64,000 nt of DNA, from NCBI RefSeq assembly GCF_002975205.1, contig NZ_PCOC01000001.1, positions 1,364,001-1,428,000 of the forward strand. Direction: 5' to 3'. Made by a program: the position numbers and the translations under genes. Shown one piece after another: positions 1 to 9,219 of this stretch. The stretch is from Ochrobactrum vermis (GTDB lineage: Bacteria; Pseudomonadota; Alphaproteobacteria; Rhizobiales; Rhizobiaceae). The notes under the pieces are model-generated. The model saw nothing but the letters and a program-made list of their open reading frames with translations, made no database searches and was not told the origin of the DNA. Position 1 is the stretch's first letter, and each line of letters opens with the position of its first letter.

Positions 1-2323
1 GCGGCGCAAAACGCTTGCCAATCAGGGCGAAGATCGCAAAAATATGATCGCTCGCGCCGCCGGTATCGGTAAAATGCTCCTCGATTTGCAGAATCGTTTC
101 GTGATCAAACAGGCCGTCGAGGACATAGACGGCCTCGCTTTCAGTCGGGCTGATTGGCAATATGCCAAAATATCCGTACTGGTCAGAGAGATGGCTGTAG
201 AATTTCGAACCCGGTTCACTGCCATAGTGCAAATTGATATCACCACGCTTGGCGGCCCGGTCGCTCGCACGGAAGAATTGCCCATCGGATGATGCGGTCG
301 TTCCATCTCCCCAGAGCAGCGAATGCGGATGGCTCGCATGAGCGTCTGTTACACAAGCCTGCGCCGCCCTATAGGTTTCAGATCGGGCGTGAAAGGTGCG
401 CATCCACCCGATCTGGTGAGCGCTGATCCCCTTCGACGCTCCTGCCATGCGTTTGGGGCCGAGGTTCGTGCCGTCCGCCAGAACGCCGGCGAGCATTGCG
501 GAGATGTTTTGCGGCGTATCTCCCGTCCGGACATGCGTAAACTGGTCGGCGAACCCGGTCCAGTTATGTACTTCCTTGAGAAGGTCCGGCACTTCGATCA
601 ACGGGTACATGTCGCTGATTTCGACGTTCAGTTCATCGGCGGCGGCGGGAATATCGCTCGCACGCGGCGTCACGATCAGGGTGCCCGCTTCCAGCCTGAC
701 GTGGTCGAGTTTTCCATTGCGAGCGCGATAAGCTAGGCGCTTAAGATTGTAGTCCATCGTTTGCCGGACTTCTGCGAGCCATGCAGCCCCATCGCCCTGA
801 ACACCGAGACCGAGTTTACCTTCGTCTTTCATGGCGACAAAAGCAGGCTTAGGCATGAGATGTTCGTCAATCGGCCGGAATGAACGGCTGCCATCAACCC
901 AGACATCCCCCGAGCGTAACCGATCGCGCAAATGGGCCAGGGTTGCAATTTCGTAAAGCCGCCGATCTGGCTTTCCGCCATCGAAGATGAGCTTTTTCTC
1001 AGAAGCCCCGAGATGGCCGACTGGCACACGATCCGGTAGAACGCGCTTTCCTTCCGCATAAAGCCCTTTCAGGGTTGAGATCGCTACCAGCAGCGGATCA
1101 TACCTTCGATGTGAGTGAAACATGAATGTCTGGATGAAAACGCCCGCAAACTTTCGAACATTGGCGTACTGTTCTGCCGCCATCACCAAAGGCGATGTGT
1201 CCGCGTTCTCGACCATGGCTTCAAGGTTAGGCTTGATCTGGAGCAGCTTATGCCAACCGACCTGCCTGTTTACCACTTTCATTGCATCTTCATCAGCATC
1301 ATTGGCATTCTGTAAGGCGACAATTGTGTCGAGGAATAATTTGAGCGCTCTGGATGTTTCTATCCGGGCATTCATATGCCGCTGCTTTTTCCTGTTATTG
1401 GCTTTTGAGAACAGCCGACCGATCAGCTTGATGAACATTGTTACCGCATCGTCGGTGAGCTTCTGGCCGAGCTTGATAAGCTGAGCCACGATTGTAGCGC
1501 GACGACGACTGGAACTGAAGTCACTGGCAAGCCAGGCCGGAGTGGCATCGCCCTCGCGGATCATCTGATCCCACCGACCGGTGGGAATGCGAAGTTGCAG
1601 CTGGGGATCGATCTCAAGATGTCGTAGGAATGCTATGCGCTCCGTCATTCCAATCAGATTTCCTGCTCCCGGGGCGTCAGGAGCGGACCGCAACCAATTG
1701 AAACGCGTCTGACGGATTGCCGGGTCAACGTCCAATAGGCTATCCAGGGTTTCCAGTTTTTTATCACTGAGATCAGCAATGAGCGCACTCTCTGCGCGCC
1801 GACGAGCGATGGCACGTGCTGCCAGCCCCATACGCTCGATCATATTCACTACCGGTAGGAGAACACATCGCTCGCGGAAAGTGGCGATAATCGCTTTTGC
1901 TATGGGCAACCCTTTATCTGTTTGGGAAGCTGCTTCAATGCCCGCACGCAAAGCGGCGCGACGGTCTTCAGCGGTTGCACTCCGCAGCTCGAGATAGCGC
2001 TGCAAGTGTCCGATATGTTCGCGTCGGGTTTCCTCACGCGTTGCGTATAAATTAAATAACCGTGGATCCACGTTGATCTGCTCGGCAATATAATTGAGCA
2101 GCATCGGTGGCGGAACTTCGTTCGGCAGAAGCGCTCTTCCAGGGTAACGCATCAGGCAAAGATGCACCGCAAAGCCAAGCTGATTTTGCTTGCGCCGGCG
2201 AAGCTCTATTTCCAGGCGATCAGTCGGTGTAAGCGAATAATGTCTGATCAAACTATCTTCGTCGGTAGGAATGTCGAAAAGCTCATGTCGATCCTGGATT
2301 TTTAACAGCGTCCGCTTGGCCAT
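1..2323 (-). CDS. tnpA: Tn3-family transposase TnpA (partial, C-terminus outside window)
   Basis: DDE transposase that cuts the transposon ends and makes the cointegrate during replicative transposition. The minus-strand frame stays open for 774 codons from ATG at 2321-2323 to the window edge. It opens MAKRTLLKIQDRHELFDIPT, like Tn3-type TnpA proteins. Recognisable catalytic-domain motifs include GDGTTASSDGQFF with the first acidic residue, and LHYGSEPGSKFYSHLSDQYG. Near the edge comes the EEHFTDTGGASDHIFAI stretch typical of the second acidic region. Family members are about 950-1000 residues, so roughly 200 residues including the last catalytic Glu are missing only because the window ends. 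There is no internal stop, so the gene looks intact. It is divergent from the resolvase, with res between them. Confidence 0.95.
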   Translation of the reverse strand, partial: MAKRTLLKIQDRHELFDIPTDEDSLIRHYSLTPTDRLEIELRRRKQNQLGFAVHLCLMRYPGRALLPNEVPPPMLLNYIAEQINVDPRLFNLYATREETRREHIGHLQRYLELRSATAEDRRAALRAGIEAASQTDKGLPIAKAIIATFRERCVLLPVVNMIERMGLAARAIARRRAESALIADLSDKKLETLDSLLDVDPAIRQTRFNWLRSAPDAPGAGNLIGMTERIAFLRHLEIDPQLQLRIPTGRWDQMIREGDATPAWLASDFSSSRRRATIVAQLIKLGQKLTDDAVTMFIKLIGRLFSKANNRKKQRHMNARIETSRALKLFLDTIVALQNANDADEDAMKVVNRQVGWHKLLQIKPNLEAMVENADTSPLVMAAEQYANVRKFAGVFIQTFMFHSHRRYDPLLVAISTLKGLYAEGKRVLPDRVPVGHLGASEKKLIFDGGKPDRRLYEIATLAHLRDRLRSGDVWVDGSRSFRPIDEHLMPKPAFVAMKDEGKLGLGVQGDGAAWLAEVRQTMDYNLKRLAYRARNGKLDHVRLEAGTLIVTPRASDIPAAADELNVEISDMYPLIEVPDLLKEVHNWTGFADQFTHVRTGDTPQNISAMLAGVLADGTNLGPKRMAGASKGISAHQIGWMRTFHARSETYRAAQACVTDAHASHPHSLLWGDGTTASSDGQFFRASDRAAKRGDINLHYGSEPGSKFYSHLSDQYGYFGILPISPTESEAVYVLDGLFDHETILQIEEHFTDTGGASDHIFAIFALIGKRFAP

Positions 2324-2475
2324 TCTTTACTCTCGCAACTCTGCACTACTTGCTCACCCCTGTACGGAATCGGACGATTCCGTACAGGGGCAAAACACCC
2401 TGTCCACAAATTATCTTGACACAGTTTCGAACAGCAGAGATATTTCGGACATCCTATTCGGACGAAATCGAGCTC
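2324..2475. promoter_or_regulatory. Putative res site / divergent tnpA-tnpR promoter region
   Basis: The 152-bp gap between the divergent transposase and resolvase genes is where Tn3-group elements carry res, the recombination site bound by the resolvase, and both promoters. It holds a perfect inverted repeat with 16-bp arms (2357-2390). The motif TCGGAC occurs three times (2370-2375, 2445-2450, 2458-2463), the last two in the imperfect palindrome ATTTCGGACATCC / ATTCGGACGAAAT. These are plausible resolvase-binding subsites. The assignment of sites I, II and III is not decided. Confidence 0.6.
2357..2390. repeat. Perfect 16-bp-arm inverted repeat in res region
   Basis: Left arm CCCCTGTACGGAATCG, two-base centre GA, right arm CGATTCCGTACAGGGG. 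It sits about 33 bp upstream of the tnpA start. Resolvase crossover sites are usually imperfect palindromes of about 28 bp, so a perfect 34-bp one is a candidate site I, or an operator controlling tnpA. Confidence 0.7.
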
Positions 2476-3081
2476 ATGCCACGCACCTTTGCCTATGTCC
2501 GCGTCTCGACGACCGGACAGACAACCGAAAACCAGATTCAGGAAATAAAAGCCGCCGGCTTTCATGTGGAGCCCCTCCGGATCGTCACCGAGACGATATC
2601 CGGCAGTACATCCATTGCACAGCGCCGTGGCTTCTCCCGGCTGTTGGATAAGATGGAGGCCGGAGATATCCTGATCGTTACCAAGCTCGACCGGCTTGGT
2701 CGCGATGCTATCGATGTCAGCAGCACCGTCAAAGCGCTCGCAGAGATGGGCGTAAAGGTTTATTGCCTCGCATTGGGCGGCGCTGATCTAACCAGTTCGG
2801 CCGGTACAATGACCATGAATGTCCTCAATGCAGTCGCTCAGTTCGAGCGCGATCTGCTCATTGAGCGCACGCAGTCTGGTCTCAAGCGAGCCAAGTCGGA
2901 AGGGAAATCTCTCGGTCGTCCATCCACACTTGACGATAAACAAAAGCAGGACGTGTTCGCCGATCTTGCGGTAGGGAAAAGTATATCAGCCATCGCTCGG
3001 AAATTTGCCACCAGTCGGCAAACGATCATGCGAATTCGGGATCAGGCTGCCAAAAACGTTGGGAAAATGAATGAGAAGTGA
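2476..3081 (+). CDS. tnpR: Serine resolvase TnpR
   Basis: Site-specific recombinase of 201 residues that resolves the Tn3 cointegrate at res and usually represses tnpA and tnpR. The N-terminal catalytic domain begins MPRTFAYVRVSTTGQTTENQ with the nucleophilic serine at residue 11. The conserved TKLDRLGRD arginine motif and AQFERDLLIERTQSGL helix E follow. The C-terminal helix-turn-helix is the VGKSISAIARKFATSRQTI region. Length and domain order are normal for TnpR. The frame runs further upstream (to 2350), but only the start at 2476 gives the conserved resolvase N-terminus and leaves the res region free. Confidence 0.95.
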   Translation: MPRTFAYVRVSTTGQTTENQIQEIKAAGFHVEPLRIVTETISGSTSIAQRRGFSRLLDKMEAGDILIVTKLDRLGRDAIDVSSTVKALAEMGVKVYCLALGGADLTSSAGTMTMNVLNAVAQFERDLLIERTQSGLKRAKSEGKSLGRPSTLDDKQKQDVFADLAVGKSISAIARKFATSRQTIMRIRDQAAKNVGKMNEK

Positions 3082-3286
3082 ACCGTGGCAATCGTTCAAA
3101 ATGCTTACGCTTGGAATTACGTTTGGTTCACAGTGGCAGATAGTGCTGCACTGTAATCAGGCTGGGGATGAGAAAATGCGTGGCAGTTTTGCCTCGTACA
3201 CTGCAGGCCGCGAATAAGATCATTGTGAAAGCGCTTATTGCCTAGGCATGTATTGCACGCATTACCTGCAGAAGGACCTAACGCCT

Positions 3287-5551
3287 ATGCGATTGCCAAC
3301 AAACCGCTTGGCGCTGCTGATTTCGATCCGGAGGTTATTCCCATGGATTCCGTTCATAATTAGTGGGTTGCTGTCTTGCATGCCACTAGCTGCGCACGCA
3401 AATGGGCCCTCGAAGAATGTTCTGGTACTCTATTCCAATCATGCCTTTCTCAAGGAAGGCCGAGAACAACACGAAGGCATCGCCAAAACACTTGGAGGCA
3501 GTGGAAACGTCGAAATATACAGTGAGTTTCTCGATGCCAAACGTTTTCCCGGTCCAGATGAGGAAAGCCGTAAGGTCCAGTATTTGCGTCATCGCTATGC
3601 CGACAAGAAAATCGATGTCGCCATTGTGAGCGGATTGCCTGCACTTTCGCTTGCAATCCAGTACGGAAAACAGATTTTTCCCGACGCAACCGTAGTCTAT
3701 CTGGGAATTCGGGATCAGATGGACGAGATTGTGCTGCCTCCCAACTTCATCGGGGTCGATTTTCAACTGGACGTGGCGAGGACGGCCGAACTAGCATTGA
3801 GTCTTCAGCCCGAAGCCCACGAAATGCTGGTCGTCAGCGGAACATCTATTCTTGACAACATTGCAGAGGGAATTGCGCGAAGCGATCTAAAGCAGTTCGC
3901 CGATAAAGTCAGTCTACGTTATCTCTCGGGGCTGACTAAGACCGACCTTAGCACCGCACTAGCGCACGTGGACCCAAACTCGATCGTGCTTTACCTTTCG
4001 ATTTCTCAGAACGGTGTAGGGACACAGATCATACCAAGTGATCCGGCAGCCCATGCGGCGGCCGTATCAGCCGCGCCAGTTTATGGCATCTATGGCAGTT
4101 ATATTGGAACAGGCATGGTAGGTGCCTACGCCCAGAGCTTCGAAACCATTGGCGAAGAGTTGGGACGTATCGCACGACTTCTTGTCGATGGCACATCGCA
4201 TAAGGATATCGTCGTCGACAAGCGTGCTGACGGCGAGTTCATGGTGGACTGGCGACAGATACAGCGATGGGGCCTAAGCACGGCCAATCTACCCGCAGGT
4301 ACGCGGGTTCTTCACCAGCCACCGAGCATTTGGGAGGAACATCGGACCACCGTCCTTACTGTGCTCGCAGTTCTTGCTATCCAATTCCTGCTCATATCCG
4401 CCTTGCTGCTCGAACGACGCCAAAGACGCAAACTGACCACGCACCTGAGCGAAAGCGAGCAGAGATATAGAAACGTCGTGGAGACCCAGTCTGACCTCAT
4501 CTGCCGCTATTTGCCGGACACAACGCTGACTTTCGTTAACGACGCATATTGCAGCTATTTTCAGCGTAGCCGCGTGGAACTGATCGGTACTAAATTTGTC
4601 GACTTCATTCCAGCAGCGATCCGCCGTGACGTGATTGATCGTCTGCAGGCGCTCACTCAAGACGCCAAGACACAGAGCTACGAACATGAGGTCTTGCGTC
4701 CTAATGGCGTATTGGGTTGGCAACATTGGACGGATCGTGCAATTCTTGACGATAATGGAAGCGTGGTTGAGATTCAGGGGGTTGGTCGGGATCTGACCGA
4801 ACTGCGTCAAACCGAGATGGAACTGCGGGAGCGACGCAAGGAAGTGACACATCTCACGCGCGTAGCCATGCTCGGTGAATTGTCGGGAGCCTTGGCACAC
4901 GAACTTAACCAGCCGCTGGCCGCAATTCTTGCCAACGCACAAGCCGCCCGCCGCCTTATTCGCGGCAAGAAGCCGGATCTTGAGGGTATCGGTGAGATTC
5001 TCGATGACATCATCACCGACGACGACCGTGCGGGAAAGGTGATTCAGCGCCTGCGCTCGCTGCTGAAGAAAGAGAATGCGGAATGGTCTGCCACAGATAT
5101 CAATCAGATCGTAACGGAAACGATGCAACTGTTGCGAGGTGAGCTGGCTGATCGAGGGATCGTTGTCGAATTGCTACTTGCCAGGCCATTACCACTGATC
5201 GAAGGGGATTCGGTGCAAATCCAGCAGATCATGATTAATCTTATCCTGAACGGATGTGAGGCGGTCGCCGGAGTTGCGAACGATGAAAGACGGATGAGGA
5301 TCACCAGCAGAGATACAGGAAATGAGATTGAGATAATGGTTTCAGATAAAGGCTTGGGCATCGATCCTTCGATGCTTGATCGAATATTCGACCCTTTTGT
5401 CACAACGCGAAACACAGGACTTGGGCTCGGTCTGTCGATCTGTCGAACCATCGTAGAGGCGCATCGCGGTCGCATCTGGGCGGCGAACAATCCTGACCGG
5501 GGTTCTACAATCACGTTCTCGATCCCAACTAGTCAGCCGGACGTTGGATGA
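3287..5551 (+). CDS. Membrane sensor histidine kinase with periplasmic binding-protein-like sensor and PAS domain
   Basis: Predicted 754-residue inner-membrane kinase. An N-terminal hydrophobic segment (about residues 15-38, ending AAHA) looks like a signal peptide or anchor. Residues about 40-340 resemble ABC-transporter substrate-binding proteins (NVLVLYSNHAF..., VAIVSGLPALSLA, YGIYGSYIGTGMVGAYAQS). A transmembrane helix follows at about 355-377, then PAS (about 389-505). The kinase core is FixL-like: GALAHELNQPLAAI with His538, N-box MINLILNGCEAV, and DKGLGIDPS and GLGLGLSICRTIVEAH in the ATPase domain. ATG at 3287 is preferred over 3248 because AGAAGGA precedes it by 9 bases. The stop overlaps the FixJ-type regulator by 4 bp (ATGA), so the two are translationally coupled and almost certainly partners. 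The ligand is unknown. Confidence 0.9.
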   Translation: MRLPTNRLALLISIRRLFPWIPFIISGLLSCMPLAAHANGPSKNVLVLYSNHAFLKEGREQHEGIAKTLGGSGNVEIYSEFLDAKRFPGPDEESRKVQYLRHRYADKKIDVAIVSGLPALSLAIQYGKQIFPDATVVYLGIRDQMDEIVLPPNFIGVDFQLDVARTAELALSLQPEAHEMLVVSGTSILDNIAEGIARSDLKQFADKVSLRYLSGLTKTDLSTALAHVDPNSIVLYLSISQNGVGTQIIPSDPAAHAAAVSAAPVYGIYGSYIGTGMVGAYAQSFETIGEELGRIARLLVDGTSHKDIVVDKRADGEFMVDWRQIQRWGLSTANLPAGTRVLHQPPSIWEEHRTTVLTVLAVLAIQFLLISALLLERRQRRKLTTHLSESEQRYRNVVETQSDLICRYLPDTTLTFVNDAYCSYFQRSRVELIGTKFVDFIPAAIRRDVIDRLQALTQDAKTQSYEHEVLRPNGVLGWQHWTDRAILDDNGSVVEIQGVGRDLTELRQTEMELRERRKEVTHLTRVAMLGELSGALAHELNQPLAAILANAQAARRLIRGKKPDLEGIGEILDDIITDDDRAGKVIQRLRSLLKKENAEWSATDINQIVTETMQLLRGELADRGIVVELLLARPLPLIEGDSVQIQQIMINLILNGCEAVAGVANDERRMRITSRDTGNEIEIMVSDKGLGIDPSMLDRIFDPFVTTRNTGLGLGLSICRTIVEAHRGRIWAANNPDRGSTITFSIPTSQPDVG

Positions 5552-6180
5552 ACATGTCGAACCCGACTATTTTTGTTATCGATGATGATGTTCCTCTTTT
5601 GAATGCGCTGGCACGACTACTTGTGGCGAATGGATTCGAAACCCGCACGTTCTCCTCTCCCCATACGTTCCTTGAAGCGCATGATCCAGAAATTCCCGGC
5701 TGCGCGGTCGTGGACATGTCGATGCCGGGGTTGAATGGCCTGGAGCTACAAGCCGCATTACAAGGATCAGATGGTCTCACTCGTCCCATAATCTTCATCA
5801 CAGGCCGGGGCGATATACCCACGACCGTTCGCGCCATGAAAGGAGGAGCAGTCGACTTTTTGACCAAACCCATCAACGAGACCGCTTTACTTGATGCTGT
5901 TACAACTGCGATTGAGCAAGATAATTCTTCTCGCATTGATCGGATGGAACGTTCCGATGTCGCGAACCGCTACTTATTGTTGACTGAACGTGAACGAGAA
6001 GTTCTCTCCCATGTCGTCGCGGGAAGGCTCAACAAACAGATTGCCGCCGATCTCGGTATTGCCGAAAAGACAATCAAGCTTCATCGCGGTCGCGTGATGT
6101 CGAAGATGAAGGTTCGTTCTCTGGCCGAGCTTGTCCGGCTGTCGAGCCAGCTCGGCCTGCACCTGCCGCCCGGTCGATAG
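5548..6180 (+). CDS. FixJ/NarL-type response regulator
   Basis: 210 residues. The N-terminal receiver domain has acidic pocket DDD at 12-14, phospho-acceptor Asp56 in VVDMSMPG, and conserved Lys in FLTKPINE. The C-terminal LuxR-type DNA-binding domain has LTEREREVLSHVVAGRLNKQ and the recognition helix around IAEKTIKLHRGRVM. The start codon overlaps the kinase stop codon by 4 bp, typical of cognate two-component pairs. It probably activates transcription of the downstream secreted-protein genes, though that is inference from gene order. The domain pattern matches FixJ/TodT/StyR-type regulators paired with FixL-like kinases. Confidence 0.93.
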   Translation: MNMSNPTIFVIDDDVPLLNALARLLVANGFETRTFSSPHTFLEAHDPEIPGCAVVDMSMPGLNGLELQAALQGSDGLTRPIIFITGRGDIPTTVRAMKGGAVDFLTKPINETALLDAVTTAIEQDNSSRIDRMERSDVANRYLLLTEREREVLSHVVAGRLNKQIAADLGIAEKTIKLHRGRVMSKMKVRSLAELVRLSSQLGLHLPPGR

Positions 6181-6262
6181 TTACGTCGATAACTGGACCA
6201 AAGGCCGACTACCAACGCGCCCATCACATGTCATAGTGAGAGACGGACACCTTGGAGGTCAC

Positions 6263-6622
6263 GTGAAGATCGCTATTGTTGATGATGATCGTTCGGTGAG
6301 AAAAGCCCTGGCTCGTGTCCTGGCCACCGAAGATATCGAAACATCAACCTACGCCTCCGGCCCCGAGTTTCTGATCTCGCTGTCGGAACAAATCCCCGAT
6401 TGCCTGATGCTTGATATTCAGATGCCGGGGATGAACGGACCAGAAGTACAGCGCAGGCTTCGGGAATCCGGATTCTCGATGCCCATTATCATCATTACTG
6501 GCAACGATGATTCAAGTTTTGTCAGACATATGATCGAAGCTGGCGCAATCGCATGTTTTTCCAAACCGGTCGATATCAGGCTTTTACTTGATACAATCCG
6601 ACGCGCCGTTGTCAGAAACTGA
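6263..6622 (+). CDS. Stand-alone receiver-domain response regulator
   Basis: 119-residue receiver with no output domain. It has acidic residues in IVDDDRSV, phospho-acceptor Asp51 in LMLDIQMPG, a threonine in IIIITGNDD and the Lys of CFSKPVDI. A GTG start at 6263 is chosen because GGAGG lies 4 bases upstream and because the preceding in-frame stretch reads across the end of the previous gene without similarity to receivers. Single receivers often act as phosphate sinks or phosphorelay intermediates. Here it could branch the signal from the kinase just upstream. It resembles the receiver of its neighbour, suggesting duplication. Confidence 0.85.
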   Translation: MKIAIVDDDRSVRKALARVLATEDIETSTYASGPEFLISLSEQIPDCLMLDIQMPGMNGPEVQRRLRESGFSMPIIIITGNDDSSFVRHMIEAGAIACFSKPVDIRLLLDTIRRAVVRN

Positions 6623-6769
6623 ATATTGTAGACATGAATAGACCAAGGTCCAGCTTGGCCAGCATAAAACTTCGACAGTAGATATGTGCTGGCGACTTGC
6701 CTCGAACGAGGTCATACTCAACGAAAGTGCAAAAGCACCTTGGTCGAGTAAAAAGAAAGAGGATCAATC

Positions 6770-8182
6770 ATGAAAGTTACGCGCAGAGAAGCGATTACGA
6801 TGATGGCGTTCCTTGCGAGCACATCAGCGCTGACCTCGACCGTTCTGGCGCAGCAAACAGATCCTGATGATACCCGCACCATAGCCAGGGAAGCCTTCGT
6901 CTATGCCTTCCCGATGGTGGAGAGCTACAAGACACTATACGCACAGGCAGTGGATCAGGGCGGTCCCAATTTCAAAGCGCCCTTCAACCAGATAGGTAAC
7001 ACCGCTCAAGTCTTTACTCCGAAAGATACTGCGATTGTCACACCGAACTCCGACACGCCTTATTCCTTCGTTTGGATGGATTTGAGGGCTGAACCGATCG
7101 TTCTGACATTGCCGGAAGTCGAACCAACACGTTACTACTCCGTCCAGCTGATTGATCTCTATACCTTCAATTTCGCTTATCTTGGCAAGCGCACGACCGG
7201 TAGCAAGGGCGGCAATTTCCTGATTGCCGGGCCGGGATGGAAAGGCGAAAAGCCGGCCAACATCGCTCAGGTGATACGCTGCGAAACAGATATTGCGTAT
7301 GGGCTTTACCGAACCCAGTTGATGGGGTCGGACGACATCGATAATGTCAAGCGCATCCAGGCGGGATACAAGGTCGCGACACTGAGCAGTTTCCTTGGCC
7401 AGCCAGCGCCAGAACCCGCACAGGCTGTGGACTGGCCGGTACCGGACCTCGCGACAATGACGACCACCCCGGCGATCTTTCAATACCTTAATTTCCTGCT
7501 CACGCTTGCGCCAACAAATGCCGCGGAAACGGAATTGATGGCACGTTTTGCAAAGGTTGGTATTGGTGCGGGCAAGCCTTTCGATGAAAAGACGCTGTCG
7601 GCCGACAAGCTCAAGGCGCTTCAGGACGGCATTGCCGATGGGGAGAAGGCTTTCGAGGATTTCAAACGAAACGAAGTCGATGCTCGCAAAGTTAGCACCG
7701 CGGACATGTTCGGCACACGCGAGCATCTGAAGAACAATTATCTCTATCGATACGCAGCCGCCAAGCTCGGCATTTTTGGTAACTCCGGCGAGGAAGCAAT
7801 CTATCATGGCTACTTCGTTGATGCCGGTGGCGCTCCGCTTGATGGGGCGGGCAAGCGTTACGCGCTGAAGTTCGAAAAGGACAAATTGCCACCAGTTAAC
7901 GCGTTCTGGTCCATGACGATGTATGACGGCAAGACGCAACTCCTTGTGGATAATTCACTGGACCGATACCTGATCAACTCACCGATGTTGCCAGAACTGA
8001 AGACAAACTCCGATGGCGGTGTCACGCTTTATGTGCAGCACGATTCACCCGGTGCCGACAAGGAAGCCAACTGGCTGCCGGCTCCAGCTGGGCCATTCTT
8101 CCTTGTACTGCGGCTTTATGAGCCGAAGCCAGAGGCGATCTCTGACGCTTGGGTCGTGCCTCCGCTGACGGCCGTCAGCTAG
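6770..8182 (+). CDS. Secreted DUF1254/DUF1214 protein (copy A, Tat-like signal)
   Basis: 470 residues, biochemical function unknown. The N-terminus MKVTRREAITMMAFLASTSA has a twin-arginine motif followed by a hydrophobic stretch and an Ala-rich cleavage region, suggesting Tat export to the periplasm. The DUF1254 half holds EAFVYAFPMVESYKTLYAQA and VTPNSDTPYSFVWMDL. The DUF1214 half holds KLPPVNAFWSMTMYDG, LLVDNSLDRYLINS and the terminal PAGPFFLVLRLYEP. AGAGGA precedes the ATG. It is the first of three members of this family in the cargo, and the only one with an RR signal. Confidence 0.88.
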   Translation: MKVTRREAITMMAFLASTSALTSTVLAQQTDPDDTRTIAREAFVYAFPMVESYKTLYAQAVDQGGPNFKAPFNQIGNTAQVFTPKDTAIVTPNSDTPYSFVWMDLRAEPIVLTLPEVEPTRYYSVQLIDLYTFNFAYLGKRTTGSKGGNFLIAGPGWKGEKPANIAQVIRCETDIAYGLYRTQLMGSDDIDNVKRIQAGYKVATLSSFLGQPAPEPAQAVDWPVPDLATMTTTPAIFQYLNFLLTLAPTNAAETELMARFAKVGIGAGKPFDEKTLSADKLKALQDGIADGEKAFEDFKRNEVDARKVSTADMFGTREHLKNNYLYRYAAAKLGIFGNSGEEAIYHGYFVDAGGAPLDGAGKRYALKFEKDKLPPVNAFWSMTMYDGKTQLLVDNSLDRYLINSPMLPELKTNSDGGVTLYVQHDSPGADKEANWLPAPAGPFFLVLRLYEPKPEAISDAWVVPPLTAVS

Positions 8183-8383
8183 CCAATTCCTTGAACAAGA
8201 GCGCCAGGAATGAAACCATATCTCATCCTGATGTGTTCTCTTTAGACACTTTATTGCAGCATCTATAAAATCGCGTGCTTGTATAATCGACTTAAACTTG
8301 TCAGTACTTTTGTAGTCTGACCTCTAGAAGTAATAATTCGAATGGAGCCTGGGGTGAACGCCCTATCGGAGAGGGGACGTAAT

Positions 8384-9172
8384 ATGAACTATCGTCGTTA
8401 TTTGGCCGCTGTTGCATTAACGTTCGGGGGGCTTTCTGCTGCCGGAGCTCAGGAACATGATGCCGTAAACGAAGCAAATAACCCGTTAACCCCGAAAGTC
8501 ACGATTAATCTTCACAACTACTATGTTCCGGAGTTGACGGACCTTCACGACAAATATGCGAACCAGTTTCTGCTACGCGGACTGATCCCTTCCGATCTGT
8601 TTGGTGCCCCGCAGCTGTTCCGTTTTACTCTGCCGATTGCGACGGCTCCTACATTTCCCGACGGCGTAACGACCGGATTGGGCGATCTCACGCTCATGGA
8701 CCTCTTCATGTTCCCCGGAAAGGATGTTTCGTTTGGCGCGGGACCAATGTTGGTTCTACCGACGGCTTCTGATGACGTACTCGGTGCTGGTAAATGGCAA
8801 GCAGGTCTCGCAGGGGTTGCAATTGCGCCTCAATCATGGGGCTTGATCGGTGGTCTGGCCACATATCAGGCATCATTTGCAGGTGACGGTGATCGGGACG
8901 ATGTTTCACTGGCGACCGTCCAACCAATACTGAACATCAACCTGAAAGATGGCTTCTATCTACGTTCATCAGCGACCTGGAACTTCGATCTGGAAGATGG
9001 AGATTATTCGATCCCTGTCGGGTTCGGTATAGGTAAGGTTATTCCACTCAACGACAAAGTGACCATGAATGCTTTTGTCGAACCGCAATATACGGTCTTC
9101 AATCATGGTTCCGGACAACCGGAATGGCAGATATTCGCAGGCGTTAATTTCCAGTTTGCTGTTGGCAAATAG
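8384..9172 (+). CDS. Outer-membrane beta-barrel / transporter-like protein
   Basis: 262 residues with a Sec signal peptide ending around SAAGAQ. The mature part is rich in alternating, aromatic-ending strands (LGDLTLMDLFMFPGKD, FGAGPMLVLPTAS, WQIFAGVNFQFAV), with the terminal Phe/Val typical of outer-membrane barrels. It resembles the protein encoded at 23399-24199 on the chromosome (shared pattern VGP-or-AGP, LPTAS/WPTAT, LGxGKW). The family is often listed as a MetA-pathway or neuromedin-U-like transporter without proven substrate. ATG at 8384 follows GAGAGGGGA; the upstream in-frame ATG at 8342 would put 14 unlikely residues before the signal peptide. Confidence 0.8.
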   Translation: MNYRRYLAAVALTFGGLSAAGAQEHDAVNEANNPLTPKVTINLHNYYVPELTDLHDKYANQFLLRGLIPSDLFGAPQLFRFTLPIATAPTFPDGVTTGLGDLTLMDLFMFPGKDVSFGAGPMLVLPTASDDVLGAGKWQAGLAGVAIAPQSWGLIGGLATYQASFAGDGDRDDVSLATVQPILNINLKDGFYLRSSATWNFDLEDGDYSIPVGFGIGKVIPLNDKVTMNAFVEPQYTVFNHGSGQPEWQIFAGVNFQFAVGK

Positions 9173-9219
9173 GCTGACAATTGTGTTTCAGGAACCCTGA
9201 GACACGGAGGGAGAGATCA

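Noticed and set aside
3086..3130. Possible terminal repeat just after tnpR (CTTACGCTTGGAATTACG)
   Set aside because: Only a loose resemblance to the Tn3 end; no CCCC at the outer side and it is not 38 bp. The repeat at 16322-16359 fits far better.
6935..7939. 334-codon minus-strand frame
   Set aside because: Antisense to DUF1254 copy A, no signal, domain or ribosome-binding site.
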